A DNA stretch of 31,482 nt from IMG/VR virus record IMGVR_UViG_3300018080_008394, positions 1 through 31,482 of that record; one strand, given 5' to 3'. The position numbers were made by a program, and so were the translations under genes. Source of the DNA: a virus. The notes under the pieces are model-generated. The model was not told the DNA's origin. It was given only the letters and a program-made list of their open reading frames with translations, and did not search any database. How positions within the stretch are numbered: position 1 is the stretch's first letter; each line of letters opens with the position of its first letter. Shown here piece by piece: positions 8,835-16,478 of this stretch.

Positions 8835-10723
8835 CTATAATACCCCTCGTTCATCTTCTGATAGAGGCGCTCGACGATGGCGTCCTCATCCACGTTCGTG
8901 ACGTGCATATGTATCTCATTATTCCGGCTTCTGTTGTCCATGTACGTCGGACTTCCTCCACCAGGGGCCGGTAAAGTGATGACGGCAGCCGCCGCGATCA
9001 TGCCTATGCGTCTCTCAAGAAGCGGGATCTCATCGAGCATCCCGCCCGATAGCTCCTGGACGAAATGCTTCCCCCATAAGGGGGTCTCACGCAAGGGCCC
9101 TTCCTCTGGCAGTGAAAACCCGATGGTCTTCTGGATGTTGTGCGCGACATCTCCCACTGCATCCTTGACCCCGTCTCCGGCATTTTCGATACCCTTCCGG
9201 AATGCCTCCATCATATCCTTCCCCCATTCCAGGAAGTCGTTCCAGAGATCCCCAAAGAAGTTGTCCAGCCATGCGAATGCATCCTCGAGGGCTGTGACCA
9301 TACCAGTCCCGCTCTCGACCCATGCCGTAGCGAGACTGACTATGACATCTACCAGGTTCCGAAAGAACCCGAGGACCGCCCCGCCGGCGCCGTTCGTGAA
9401 GTTCTCCACGGATGCGGTTACCTGGTCCCAGTTCTTGTAGAGCATGATGAGCCCGAGGATGAGAAGAGCCACGGCTACGGCGATGAGCGTCACCGGATTC
9501 GCGAGCATGGCCATTGTGTTGGCCCATAAGGCAGCAGTACCTCCGGCCGTAGCAATCGTTTGGGCCACCGTGGCGATCTTGTAAGCGATAAGCCCGCCTA
9601 CAATTGCGTAGATGATCTCGGGATATTGCGTCAGAGTATCGAGGACGGGCTGGATGATTCCAAAGAAACCAGTCAGAGCGGGGATGACCCCCTCGGCAAG
9701 TTGCAGTTGCATGTCTTCCAGGGCAGCATTAAATTTCTCCTGCTTTGCCGCGGAGGATTCCGCATACTGGCCAGCCGCGTCGGCCGCCGTCCCGGTAGCG
9801 TTCAGGTTACTCTCGGCCACCCTTCCGACGGTCTCGATGTTCTCGACGGCCGCAACCATCGCACCCGACCCGCGGATGCCGAACAACTCAAGGGCCTCGG
9901 TCGCGCTCATGCCGGCTTTCTTCAGTTCTCCGAACAGGACCGTCGGGGTCTTCAGTTTGCCGGATGCATCCAGAGCCGATACACCCATGGCCGCAAGTGA
10001 CTTGGACGCTTTAGTCTCCGAATTTGTCAATTGCGTGAAGGCAGACAGGAGGCCAGTCACCCCACCCACACCCACATCCTTGAATGTGCCTATGAGTGCA
10101 GACCCTTCCTCGAGAGATATCCCCAATTGGTCCATGATCTGACCCATCTGAACAAGTTGCCCGGACACTTCGGCCGCTGGTGCCCCGGTTTCCCTAAATG
10201 TGTTCATGAGCACATCCACGACGCGCCCGCTCTCCTCGGTTGTAAGGTTCCAAGCAGACATGATATCTTCGACGTTGGATGTTGTCATGGCTAGATCATC
10301 ACCGGTCGCGGCCGCCAGGTTCATCGCATCCTTGACGATCGTCAGGGTTCCCTCGAGGCCGCGCCCCTCGTCCGCAATGGCCTTGAATGCATCGGCAGCC
10401 TGTTGTGAGGTATAGATCCCGTTGAGGGTCTCATCTGCGAGGTTCTTAATCTCGTTCTTGAGGCCTTCGGCTTCTGTGTTGGTTAGACCCATCGCGATGG
10501 CCGATCGCGTCATGGCCTGATCAAACGAAAACGCTCTGCCAGTGAAATCATTGACCATTGTGGCCGCCTGAGTAATGGACTCCTTGATGACCAGGAATTG
10601 GGCGCCGGCCTCAGTCGCCGTCGATGCCAGCCCTTTTAGAGAGAAACCCGCCTTGTCGATGCCCTGGCTGGCCTCGTCCTTCAGGGACAGCAATATCCCG
10701 AGCATTGTGTTCGTGTTAACCAC
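8831..10723 (-). CDS. Tail tape measure protein (TP901-type core)
   Basis: The tape measure sets tail length and is ejected ahead of the DNA during infection. Residues about 45-290 match the TP901-type core well: an FDQAMTRSA start, a LADET...TSQQAADAF segment, AAATGDDL...NVEDIMSAWN, an MGQIMDQLGIS segment and ALELFGIRGSGAM. Two hydrophobic stretches at about 363-390 and 401-431 could be membrane-inserting segments. The start is a GTG at 10723 with GGAAGGAG about ten bases upstream; an in-frame ATG six codons later lacks such spacing. It overlaps the chaperone frame upstream by eight bases. At 630 residues it is short for the family; at roughly 1.5 angstrom per residue this predicts a tail of about 90 nm, an inference. 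Confidence 0.95.
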   Translation of the reverse strand: MVNTNTMLGILLSLKDEASQGIDKAGFSLKGLASTATEAGAQFLVIKESITQAATMVNDFTGRAFSFDQAMTRSAIAMGLTNTEAEGLKNEIKNLADETLNGIYTSQQAADAFKAIADEGRGLEGTLTIVKDAMNLAAATGDDLAMTTSNVEDIMSAWNLTTEESGRVVDVLMNTFRETGAPAAEVSGQLVQMGQIMDQLGISLEEGSALIGTFKDVGVGGVTGLLSAFTQLTNSETKASKSLAAMGVSALDASGKLKTPTVLFGELKKAGMSATEALELFGIRGSGAMVAAVENIETVGRVAESNLNATGTAADAAGQYAESSAAKQEKFNAALEDMQLQLAEGVIPALTGFFGIIQPVLDTLTQYPEIIYAIVGGLIAYKIATVAQTIATAGGTAALWANTMAMLANPVTLIAVAVALLILGLIMLYKNWDQVTASVENFTNGAGGAVLGFFRNLVDVIVSLATAWVESGTGMVTALEDAFAWLDNFFGDLWNDFLEWGKDMMEAFRKGIENAGDGVKDAVGDVAHNIQKTIGFSLPEEGPLRETPLWGKHFVQELSGGMLDEIPLLERRIGMIAAAAVITLPAPGGGSPTYMDNRSRNNEIHMHVTNVDEDAIVERLYQKMNEGYYR

Positions 10724-10985
10724 TTCGTCTCAACTCCTTCCGGAGCTTGTCCATTTCGAGTTCCTGGCTCAGGTCCAGGGACTTTCGCGTCTTTTCGATC
10801 TGCCTGCCGACGGAAATCCCGGATGTGTCTCCTTTGGCCAGTCTCGCTTCCTCGAGAGCCCAGGTCGTCAGATCCATGTTCGCCATCAGGCGCTCTGGAC
10901 CCCACCATCTTCTCTCATGCGGGTCGATTATATCCAGTGGCAGGATGTGATATTCATGCCCGAGGGCTGCCGCCGCCCTCATCAT
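10716..10985 (-). CDS. Tail assembly chaperone, second frame (T part of a G-GT pair)
   Basis: This frame lies between the chaperone G frame and the tape measure, where most tailed viruses place the T part that is made only by ribosomal frameshifting. It overlaps the G frame, is open from 11021 down to its stop at 10716, and sits +1 relative to G. Its own ATG-ATG at 10985 has no Shine-Dalgarno match upstream, unlike nearly every other gene here, which argues for a fused G-GT product of about 228 residues. The sequence is alpha-helical, with an Ala-rich start, a WWGPERLMANMDL segment and a charged C-terminal helix, as expected for a domain that coats the tape measure. Independent translation cannot be excluded. 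Confidence 0.7.
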   Translation of the reverse strand: MMRAAAALGHEYHILPLDIIDPHERRWWGPERLMANMDLTTWALEEARLAKGDTSGISVGRQIEKTRKSLDLSQELEMDKLRKELRRSG

Positions 10986-11403
10986 TGGATGTGTCAGGAA
11001 AGGACTGGGACGCTTCGTCCCTCACCCCAGTCGTCCTTTTAATGATCTCCATGACCAGGTGCCACTGGTCATCCTTATGGAGCATGTTTACCTTCAGGCA
11101 GTCCTGCATATCATCACGTGATGCAACGAGCTTTGGCGACTTCACGAACCTCGGCAGGAAGGCATCAGAGACCGTCCGGAGCCTCGTTATCATCTTCATC
11201 CCGAGCGCCGCCTTTGCGGTATCATCACCCGCCTCGAGGGTGTCGATATCGATCTCCAGAAGATCGAAGATGTCGAGCGCCTCCAGGAGCCCGATCTTGT
11301 AGACTTCGAAGGTGGCGCCGGTCGGAACGGTTATTTCATAGGTGTCGCGTCTCTTGTCGTAGTCCTTGATTTTCTCAAGATATTCTTTTTTTGTTGAAGC
11401 CAT
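10954..11403 (-). CDS. Tail assembly chaperone (G-like)
   Basis: This 149-residue protein follows the tail tube and precedes the tape measure, the usual place for the chaperone that keeps the tape measure soluble while the tube assembles. It is mostly helical after a short beta start (YEITVPTGATFEVYKIGLLEALDIFDLL), a layout typical of tail assembly chaperones. Only a G-rich stretch (GGGGGAAG) precedes the ATG at 11403. The C-terminus (DEGGGSPRA) is low in structure, and a candidate +1 slip at codon 135 would replace it with the T domain. Function is inferred from gene order, secondary-structure style and the overlapping second frame. Confidence 0.8.
   Translation of the reverse strand: MASTKKEYLEKIKDYDKRRDTYEITVPTGATFEVYKIGLLEALDIFDLLEIDIDTLEAGDDTAKAALGMKMITRLRTVSDAFLPRFVKSPKLVASRDDMQDCLKVNMLHKDDQWHLVMEIIKRTTGVRDEASQSFPDTSNDEGGGSPRA
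10997..11004 (-). promoter_or_regulatory. Candidate +1 ribosomal frameshift site
   Basis: In the G frame the codons read TCC TTT CCT. A tRNA-Phe on TTT (11001-10999) could slip one base forward to TTC and resume at CTG (10997), entering the downstream frame. The window for any shift is narrow: the downstream frame is blocked by TGA at 11024-11022 and the G frame ends at 10954. I see no canonical -1 heptamer in this interval that leads to the correct frame. This is a geometric argument only. Confidence 0.45.
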
Positions 11404-11490
11404 ACTGCTTCCCCCTTGTCATTAATACCCAAGATGGGCATGACCGTGATGTGGGGAGGGCCGGGGGAGAATCTGCCAGAACCCGGCCTC

Positions 11491-11528
11491 GGGGACATTA
11501 ACGCATTCCCCACGGGTCCCCATGCGTT
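11491..11528 (-). promoter_or_regulatory. Two interleaved inverted repeats in the tube-chaperone gap
   Basis: In the 143-base gap between tail tube and chaperone, AACGCAT (11500-11506) pairs with ATGCGTT (11522-11528), and GGGGAC (11491-11496) pairs with GTCCCC (11516-11521). The arms interleave, so the RNA can form one hairpin or the other, or conceivably a strained pseudoknot. Loop lengths in transcript order are 0, 9 and 3 bases, which is tight for a full pseudoknot. A role in tuning the tube-to-chaperone expression ratio is plausible but unproven. Confidence 0.4.
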
Positions 11529-11542
11529 CCGGAGGTGGAAAG

Positions 11543-11559
11543 AGCATCAGTATGATGCT
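11543..11559 (-). terminator. Hairpin over the tail tube stop codon
   Basis: AGCATCA and TGATGCT form a perfect seven-pair stem with a three-base loop, and the tail tube TGA stop lies within it. A short CTCTTTCC run follows but no true T-tract, so this is at most a weak terminator or an RNA-processing or stability element after a highly expressed structural gene. Confidence 0.35.
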
Positions 11560-12506
11560 GACAGGTTCACGAGCTCGAGTGTGAACAGGTTCCCGGTTGT
11601 CGGGACATAGGCCTCGTATTCGACGTTTTCAACGGTCCTGTCCTGCCTCGAAACGTTGGCCTTATGCGTCTTGTAGATGCACTCTTTGAGCTCGGCATTG
11701 AACTGGTAGTTCGTGCCATCACCGGCGTCTACGCCACTGTCTATGTCACAGTCCAGTTGGACCTTCTTTGGAGCAGTCTGTGGACTTGTCTGGGCCCCGT
11801 CGCCTCCGAGGAAACGCTTGTATTCCGTGAGGCTGTCGAACAACATGTCCATCGCGCCCGACACCTTGAGGCCCTGGATTGGCGCGGACCCGAGGAACTG
11901 CGACCCAAGGATGTAATCGTCATTGTAGAACATGTTCTCGATCTCCACGGTCAGGTTCTTGACGATGGTCGATCCCACGGTCGCGATCTTCGCAGTCGCC
12001 TGGTGGAAAACGAACGGGTCGAGTGTCGAGAATGACGGCGAGCCGAGGGCATCCAGGTTGATGGTTTTGGCGAACCCCGAGACATCCACGAGGACCTTTT
12101 TCTTGGCCTCGAAACTGAACTTGGCCTTCTGCACGGCATATCCCGGGTAGGTCTTCTGGCCAGCGGTCACGCCAGTCACGACCGCCATTGTCAGGTAGGT
12201 CGGCGTCGTCCCTGGAATGTAGGTATGCTTGTAGGTCGACCCGGCCACGACAGCCGAAGACAGGCCCATGCATGCGGCCTTCATGACGAGCCCCATGTTG
12301 TCGGGCTCGAGGTAGGCCTTGAAACCGCCTTTCGCTGCGAATGGCCCTGCGACGGGCTTGTTTGGGCCCCGCTGTCCCATCTCCTCTTCGGCCAGTATGC
12401 CCATATCTTCGGACATGTTCTCGTCGATGGCGCTAATCCATGATGTCGGTGCGACATCCTCCCCATATGATGTCTCCTTTCCTATCCCGATTGCCCTGGT
12501 TGCCAT
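11547..12506 (-). CDS. Major tail tube protein
   Basis: The product should polymerise into the tail tube through which DNA passes. The N-terminus (GIGKETSYGEDVAPTSWI) carries the E-T-x-Y-G-x-x-x-x-x-x-x-W signature of tail tube and tail sheath-free tube proteins. The body is beta-rich with many T/V/K strands and two inner segments (KAKFSFEAKKKVLVDVSG and VKNLTVEIENMF) resembling the two sheets of the tube fold. It sits between a tail terminator/connector block and the chaperone-tape pair, as expected. The ATG overlaps the previous stop by one base (TGATG), with GGTGAT upstream. At 319 residues it is longer than minimal tube proteins, so an added surface domain is possible. Confidence is high from order and motif together. 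Confidence 0.85.
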   Translation of the reverse strand: MATRAIGIGKETSYGEDVAPTSWISAIDENMSEDMGILAEEEMGQRGPNKPVAGPFAAKGGFKAYLEPDNMGLVMKAACMGLSSAVVAGSTYKHTYIPGTTPTYLTMAVVTGVTAGQKTYPGYAVQKAKFSFEAKKKVLVDVSGFAKTINLDALGSPSFSTLDPFVFHQATAKIATVGSTIVKNLTVEIENMFYNDDYILGSQFLGSAPIQGLKVSGAMDMLFDSLTEYKRFLGGDGAQTSPQTAPKKVQLDCDIDSGVDAGDGTNYQFNAELKECIYKTHKANVSRQDRTVENVEYEAYVPTTGNLFTLELVNLSASY

Positions 12507-12910
12507 CAGGCATCACCATCCTTCTTCTTTACTTTCTTTACCGACGACTTCTTCGTTTCATCGGCCTTCTTTTCCGGTTCCCCGGGCACCACCGTTGTTA
12601 CCTGCCGGTGAGCGTCACGCCTCATCTTCCATGCAGACATTTCATTTGATGCAGGTCCATTCTCCGCGGTCAGGGTCCTGATGACATCCTGAATGATCTT
12701 CATCCGCGTTTTACGGTCTTTGGCTTCCTTCAACAGGTGCAAGACCTCGACCCCTTCCGCCTGGTCAATCGCGACATACATCGGATCATTGGCATAGAGA
12801 TCCTCGAAGAGGGCTGGAGCCTCAAATGGGACGCCCCTCTCAACGGCTTTCTTATGCTCGACCTTGAAGACCTGGTTCGCGGCCCCAATCCATACATACA
12901 TCTGTGACAT
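12506..12910 (-). CDS. Small structural or assembly protein with Lys-rich tail (134 aa)
   Basis: This frame is flanked by the tail terminator-like gene and the tail tube, and begins after AAGGAGG eight bases upstream. Residues 1-60 are mixed and carry aromatic residues (MYVWIGAANQVFKVEHKKA); 60-100 are helical and charged; the last 25 are mostly Lys, Glu, Ser and Val, a flexible basic tail. I see no known motif. The position suggests a neck or tail-completion factor, or a chaperone for the tube. The basic tail might touch DNA or the tube interior, which is speculation. Confidence 0.7.
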   Translation of the reverse strand: MSQMYVWIGAANQVFKVEHKKAVERGVPFEAPALFEDLYANDPMYVAIDQAEGVEVLHLLKEAKDRKTRMKIIQDVIRTLTAENGPASNEMSAWKMRRDAHRQVTTVVPGEPEKKADETKKSSVKKVKKKDGDA

Positions 12911-12921
12911 GTCATGCCTCC

Positions 12922-13389
12922 TTACATGGCCCCCGTCTTCTCGTAGAGGACCTCCATGAGTATGAAATGCAGGGTCATCTCGCCCCGTCCGACGGGCGGG
13001 CCCTGTTGGAACGTCGGGACCCCCATGAAGTTCCCGCCGTTCGTGAGCGTCATGTTGACATCAGCATAAAGTTCAGCCTCAATCTCCTCGGCGATATCGA
13101 GGAGCCATTGCTGGTCCGTCTTGGGGTCATGGCCAACCTTGAAGATGATGATCTGGAAGGATATCTGGCCGTCCTGCTTCGCAGCACTCAGCGTCAAAGG
13201 CGACGATGGCCCCGAAAGGAACGATATGAAGATCCCCTGCGTGAATTGAACCGAGAATAGTTGGGCAAAAGTCCTTGTCCCATATTCGATAGCACTGTTC
13301 GGGAGGGTCGCCAGTTTAGTCTTGATCGATGCCTGGAGGATTGCGACTATGTCGAGGGCCATCTGCTTCCGGCCGAACTCTCCGCTCAC
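12922..13389 (-). CDS. Tail terminator-like protein
   Basis: The 155-residue product lies right after a gp10-like joining protein and before the tail tube, the slot of the tail terminator that caps the tube and docks it to the head. The fold outline fits: an N-terminal helix (DIVAILQASIKTKLATL) followed by strands and a long helix (WLLDIAEEIEAELYADVNMTL) and a final strand-rich part. It starts with GTG in a GTGA overlap with the previous stop, with GGGGGTGA seven bases upstream. The family call comes from order and secondary-structure pattern, not from a diagnostic motif. Confidence 0.65.
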   Translation of the reverse strand: MSGEFGRKQMALDIVAILQASIKTKLATLPNSAIEYGTRTFAQLFSVQFTQGIFISFLSGPSSPLTLSAAKQDGQISFQIIIFKVGHDPKTDQQWLLDIAEEIEAELYADVNMTLTNGGNFMGVPTFQQGPPVGRGEMTLHFILMEVLYEKTGAM

Positions 13390-13760
13390 GACACTTCACC
13401 CCCTATATATTGCGTCATCTTCGATTTGATGATGGCCGGCGCCCGCGCCTCAAGCTTCGCGAAGGCGGTCTCATGCGTGTGCGTTCCTGGGAAGTGCTTC
13501 CACCCACCATAGAGCCATCGGGCCCAATACACCGAGGGGCCGATCTCGTAACCGTCCGGAATTTCATGTGCGTCGATGGAAGTTCTTGTCCTACCTGTTA
13601 TCTGGTTATGGTCCGATGTCGTCTGGGCCACCATTAGTCCGCGCCCCTCGAGGGCCAGTATGCCGAGCAGATCCTTCCGGAATCTGGGTATGTCCTCGTT
13701 CTTGAGGCATCTGAACATTGCCTCGACTTCGGTTGCATCCACTTGGACACCATCGGTCAT
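13386..13760 (-). CDS. HK97 gp10-like head-tail joining / minor tail protein
   Basis: This 124-residue protein has the hallmarks of the HK97 gp10 group: an N-terminal helix, a central region with the Y-x-x-Y-G-G pattern near residues 78-86 (VYWARWLYGG), and a C-terminal H-x-x-x-A-F segment followed by a helix. These proteins form the neck ring or help terminate the tail. It overlaps both neighbours by four bases, so it is coupled to the connector upstream and the tail terminator downstream. The assignment is supported by both the motif and the position. Confidence 0.75.
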   Translation of the reverse strand: MTDGVQVDATEVEAMFRCLKNEDIPRFRKDLLGILALEGRGLMVAQTTSDHNQITGRTRTSIDAHEIPDGYEIGPSVYWARWLYGGWKHFPGTHTHETAFAKLEARAPAIIKSKMTQYIGGEVS

Positions 13761-14170
13761 AGATCCTCGTCCTCTGCGTATATGTTGAACTTGACCTTCG
13801 ACTTCGAATGCCGGAACAGGGACCCGCGCTTCTTAGGGGTCTTCCCTTTGTGATATGTTGCGATATAATCTCGGAGCATCTCCTCCCCGCGCTCCCGGAG
13901 GATGTGCTTCTTGACACGCTCACCCTCGGTGGGGATCGTTTTTTCCTCCTTGAAGAGCCCGCCGGCGATGTTCGCCTCGATCTCCTTGATGAGATTGGTA
14001 ATGTCGCCACCCGTCAATGGTGTTGTTGTTACACCGTCGAGGGACATGTTCATCGTGTTATATGCCTGGTCAAGACAGGCCTGTAATTGCGTGTTGAAGG
14101 CAGTTTCTGTATAATCGATGTTGGTAACCCTTTTTATCAAGGTCAGGTCATTCAGATTATAGTTCGTCAT
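13757..14170 (-). CDS. Head-tail connector (adaptor) protein
   Basis: The start chosen is the ATG at 14170, five bases after GGAGG; the longer frame to 14194 would run into the previous gene. The 137-residue product is helical, with a DLTLIKRVTNI start, an LQACLDQAYNTMN helix and a central ERGEEMLRDYIATYH helix, resembling gp6/gp15-like adaptors that seat under the portal ring. The basic then acidic C-terminus could contact DNA or the portal. The slot after the capsid block and before gp10 supports this; the sequence signature alone is weak. Confidence 0.65.
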   Translation of the reverse strand: MTNYNLNDLTLIKRVTNIDYTETAFNTQLQACLDQAYNTMNMSLDGVTTTPLTGGDITNLIKEIEANIAGGLFKEEKTIPTEGERVKKHILRERGEEMLRDYIATYHKGKTPKKRGSLFRHSKSKVKFNIYAEDEDL

Positions 14171-14171
14171 C

Positions 14172-14549
14172 TTATCCTCCGACCAGGGGCACAAGATAAT
14201 TGGCGGTCACACCGCCAGTGGCTATCATCGCGATTAATATCACAGCCCTGAGAAGGGTCCTGGCTGAGAGATGGAACCTGCCAGTGGCGCCCTCCTCGTT
14301 TCCCGGGTTATTGGCATTGGAGATCCCTGGGTTTGCACCAGGACTGTCCGTAGCAAGATGGGCCTTGTCATAGGGGGTCGAGCAATGAGTCTTGAGCCGC
14401 CTCTCCGTATCCTTCTGGGCAACCCTGATATCCTCGACGGCCAGGGCCGTGAGGGCCAGGATCTTGGAAGGCTTCTTCTGAGCGGCGCTATAATATCTCT
14501 CCCATCGCTCGTCTTCCTCGAGCAGGCTGAGCACCTCGTCTTCGGGCAT
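14172..14549 (-). CDS. C-terminally anchored membrane protein of unknown role (125 aa)
   Basis: The first 80 residues are soluble and charged (an acidic LLEEDERWERYY start, then a helix with many Lys/Arg/Thr), and an Asn/Pro/Gly linker follows. Residues about 99-121 (LRAVILIAMIATGGVTANYLVPL) form one clear transmembrane helix at the C-terminus. It starts after GGAGG and is the first gene after the strong terminator at 14574-14615. A membrane protein inside the head-tail connector block is unusual. It might be a small holin-like or membrane-docking factor, or a virion membrane-entry protein. No family is recognised. Confidence 0.7.
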   Translation of the reverse strand: MPEDEVLSLLEEDERWERYYSAAQKKPSKILALTALAVEDIRVAQKDTERRLKTHCSTPYDKAHLATDSPGANPGISNANNPGNEEGATGRFHLSARTLLRAVILIAMIATGGVTANYLVPLVGG

Positions 14550-14573
14550 TCTCGTAGACCTCCATGGTGTAAG

Positions 14574-14615
14574 AAAAAAAAGGGGGGAAGGGGTAATCCT
14601 TAAAGGATTGGCCCC
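14574..14615 (-). terminator. Strong intrinsic-type terminator after the capsid operon
   Basis: On the minus strand a stem (GGGG, two bases, AATCC; loop TTTAA; GGATT, one base, CCCC) at 14615-14590 is followed by TTCCCCCC and a run of eight T (14581-14574). It begins three bases after the HeH/LEM gene stop. It would separate the abundant capsid transcript from the connector-tail genes. T-tracts terminate archaeal RNA polymerase as well as bacterial. Confidence 0.75.
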
Positions 14616-14617
14616 TC

Positions 14618-15025
14618 CTACTTGTCGTCCTTCTCTTTCTTGTTCGTCTTCGGGAGGGGTTTCTGCCTCGGCAATGCGTCCTGGACCTCTCCGAGGAGGG
14701 CGGTCCTGCCCAGGCTCTCATAGCCTCTCAGACCCATCCTCTTCGCCAAATCAGCGAGCTCATCCTTGGTCCAGTTCTTCACCTCAGCCTTTGTTGGCAT
14801 ATCCAGTTCCTCGATCTCTTCCTTGACCTCGTCAATCTTCACGGGAAGAATGTCGGCGTTGGGGCCACGGTTGAGTTCGAGTAGGCGCTCCACCCCACCG
14901 TCTGGGATCTCGTGCTCTGGATGTGCCCGGTCGAAGATGTAGGTCTCAAGCCCCGTCTTGGTCTCGCAGCGAAGGGCGTATGACAGATCCCTCTTCTTCG
15001 GGTTGAGTCTAAACTTCACGGTCAT
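14618..15025 (-). CDS. HeH/LEM-type small structural protein
   Basis: The C-terminal part (WTKDELADLAKRMGLRGYESLGRTALLGEV) is a typical HeH/LEM/SAP-like helix-extended-loop-helix that many tailed viruses encode directly after the major capsid gene. The N-terminal 60 residues are beta-rich and may be the capsid-facing domain; a Glu/Lys/Asp linker joins the two. The start at 15025 follows GGAGAGG. It is the last gene before the terminator. The role in head completion or DNA contact is inferred from the family's usual position. Confidence 0.75.
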   Translation of the reverse strand: MTVKFRLNPKKRDLSYALRCETKTGLETYIFDRAHPEHEIPDGGVERLLELNRGPNADILPVKIDEVKEEIEELDMPTKAEVKNWTKDELADLAKRMGLRGYESLGRTALLGEVQDALPRQKPLPKTNKKEKDDK

Positions 15026-15034
15026 CCTCTCCGT

Positions 15035-15943
15035 TCAGGCTCCCGTGACTGTCCCCACGCCGTTGGCTTGGAAGATGATGGGGACGCAGCGTTCGTAGAC
15101 TTTCCCGAATATGACATGGTTCTTGTCCATGTCATAGAATTCGACCGTGATGTCCTCCGGCATGGCCAAGACGGCCACGTCTTGGCCTGTCTGGACGACC
15201 ACGGCTGTTCCGTGGGGAATGCTCGGATCTGCCTCGACATCGGAGATGAGGCTGGCTTTGATGAGTTCGAGGTAGCTGATGCCAGCACCTCCGGCCTTCA
15301 CCTCGCGCTTCCGGAGCTCCGCCAGGTTCGTGGGCTCGACCCTCATCTTGTACGGGCCCATGAAGCCGTCGGCTTCCATTAGCCCGATAAGGGTATTGAT
15401 GTCCTCATAGGGATCGCCGGCACCGGGGGCACCCGACCATGCAGCCGCAGCGGCCGTGGTGTTTCCCTTCCCGGCAATGAGCCCGTTGATGGCGGGCAGT
15501 GTGCAGCCGTTGTAGATCATGTCGTTCTCGCCTTCGGCCACGCGCCGTGTGGCGCTCCTGGCGTTCCTAGTCTTGGCATCGTTCTTGGCCAAAGCATCGA
15601 GCCGGTGGATCTGGAACTCCTTCTCGATGTAGGGGATCGGCACCGGGGTCGCTGGGACCTCCGTGACGTCATCGGTCATCGTATGGGTCGTTCTCCTGCC
15701 CCTGACAACGGCCGCGCCCATCCTGGTCTCGCTGTACCAAGCGTAGAACTCGTTCGAGATCTCCACTTTCTCGATGGGCAGCAGATCCCTGCCACGGAGC
15801 TGGGCGAGGGCGGTCTCGATGACCTCCCGCTTCACCTTGCGGATGTCGTCCTGGGTGAGGGTCGTGTTCACGCCAGCCCTGAGGGCCTTCTCGCTGAAGA
15901 CGTGCCTGATGTTGAGTTTCTTAATTGTGTCCAAGTTCATCAC
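15035..15943 (-). CDS. Major capsid protein, HK97 fold, encapsulin-like in character
   Basis: The protein should form the icosahedral head. It is 302 residues long and has the HK97-fold outline: an N-terminal arm (residues 1-70), an E-loop region with charged strands (GAAVVRGRRTTHTMTDDVTEVP), a P-domain helix (residues about 118-145, RLDALAKNDAKTRNARSA then RRVAEGENDMIYNG), and an A-domain with the TGQDVAVLAMPEDITVEFYD strands. The segment TPVPIPYIEKEF plus AEGENDMIYNG then GLIAG recalls linocin/encapsulin-type shells rather than the long-arm lambdoid type. The start is GTG at 15943 or ATG at 15940. No strong Shine-Dalgarno is visible, so translation may be coupled to the decoration gene whose TGA lies one base upstream. 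Confidence 0.9.
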   Translation of the reverse strand: MMNLDTIKKLNIRHVFSEKALRAGVNTTLTQDDIRKVKREVIETALAQLRGRDLLPIEKVEISNEFYAWYSETRMGAAVVRGRRTTHTMTDDVTEVPATPVPIPYIEKEFQIHRLDALAKNDAKTRNARSATRRVAEGENDMIYNGCTLPAINGLIAGKGNTTAAAAAWSGAPGAGDPYEDINTLIGLMEADGFMGPYKMRVEPTNLAELRKREVKAGGAGISYLELIKASLISDVEADPSIPHGTAVVVQTGQDVAVLAMPEDITVEFYDMDKNHVIFGKVYERCVPIIFQANGVGTVTGA

Positions 15944-15944
15944 C

Positions 15945-16445
15945 TCACGCGGGATCCAGATATATTACGGCGCCATTGGTCGCCGTGGCGGTCGTGTATG
16001 CCCTGCCGATGACGAGACCTAGCTCGTCCTTGATGGCCTCAAGGTTCACTGTGAGATAGGCGTCCGCGGCATTAGCGGCCGTGTCCGTATAGTCCTTCAC
16101 GGCGCCGTTGGTGTTGGCTCCTACCTGGACCTTGCTGCCAGCGGTTATCCCGCCGGTGTCGGCTATGACCTTGACGAAGCCCTTGACGATCACATCCACA
16201 CGGTCGCCTGCCGCATAGTTGTCCGTCTCCTTCCCCGTCCCGGTCTTCAGGGCGTTGTAGTTGAGGTCGGCAACCCCGATGATGCCCTTGTCGCCTGGTG
16301 TGGCAACGAGGACCTGGTTGTCGGCCGTCCCTTTCTTCACGAGGTTGCCCGGAGTGATGGCACCCTCGGCCACGAAAGGCAATATCACATTGTCTCCGCA
16401 GGCGATGGCGTTGTCCGGGACCTGTATGCCAGTATTCTGCACCAT
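15945..16445 (-). CDS. Head decoration / capsid-stabilising protein
   Basis: The 166-residue product has an N-terminal beta-barrel-like pattern (GDNVILPFVAEGAITPGNLVKKG, then GIIGVADLNYN and YAAGDRVDVIVKGFVKV), typical of DUF2190- or gpD-like decoration proteins that bind the outside of the capsid. It is encoded just before the major capsid gene and starts eight bases after AGGAGG, a strong site fitting a stoichiometric capsid component. No signal peptide or Cys residues of note. Decoration versus a capsid-maturation cofactor cannot be separated from sequence alone. Confidence 0.8.
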   Translation of the reverse strand: MVQNTGIQVPDNAIACGDNVILPFVAEGAITPGNLVKKGTADNQVLVATPGDKGIIGVADLNYNALKTGTGKETDNYAAGDRVDVIVKGFVKVIADTGGITAGSKVQVGANTNGAVKDYTDTAANAADAYLTVNLEAIKDELGLVIGRAYTTATATNGAVIYLDPA

Positions 16446-16478
16446 ATTTTCGTCCTCCTGTAAAGTCTCCAGGCGACC

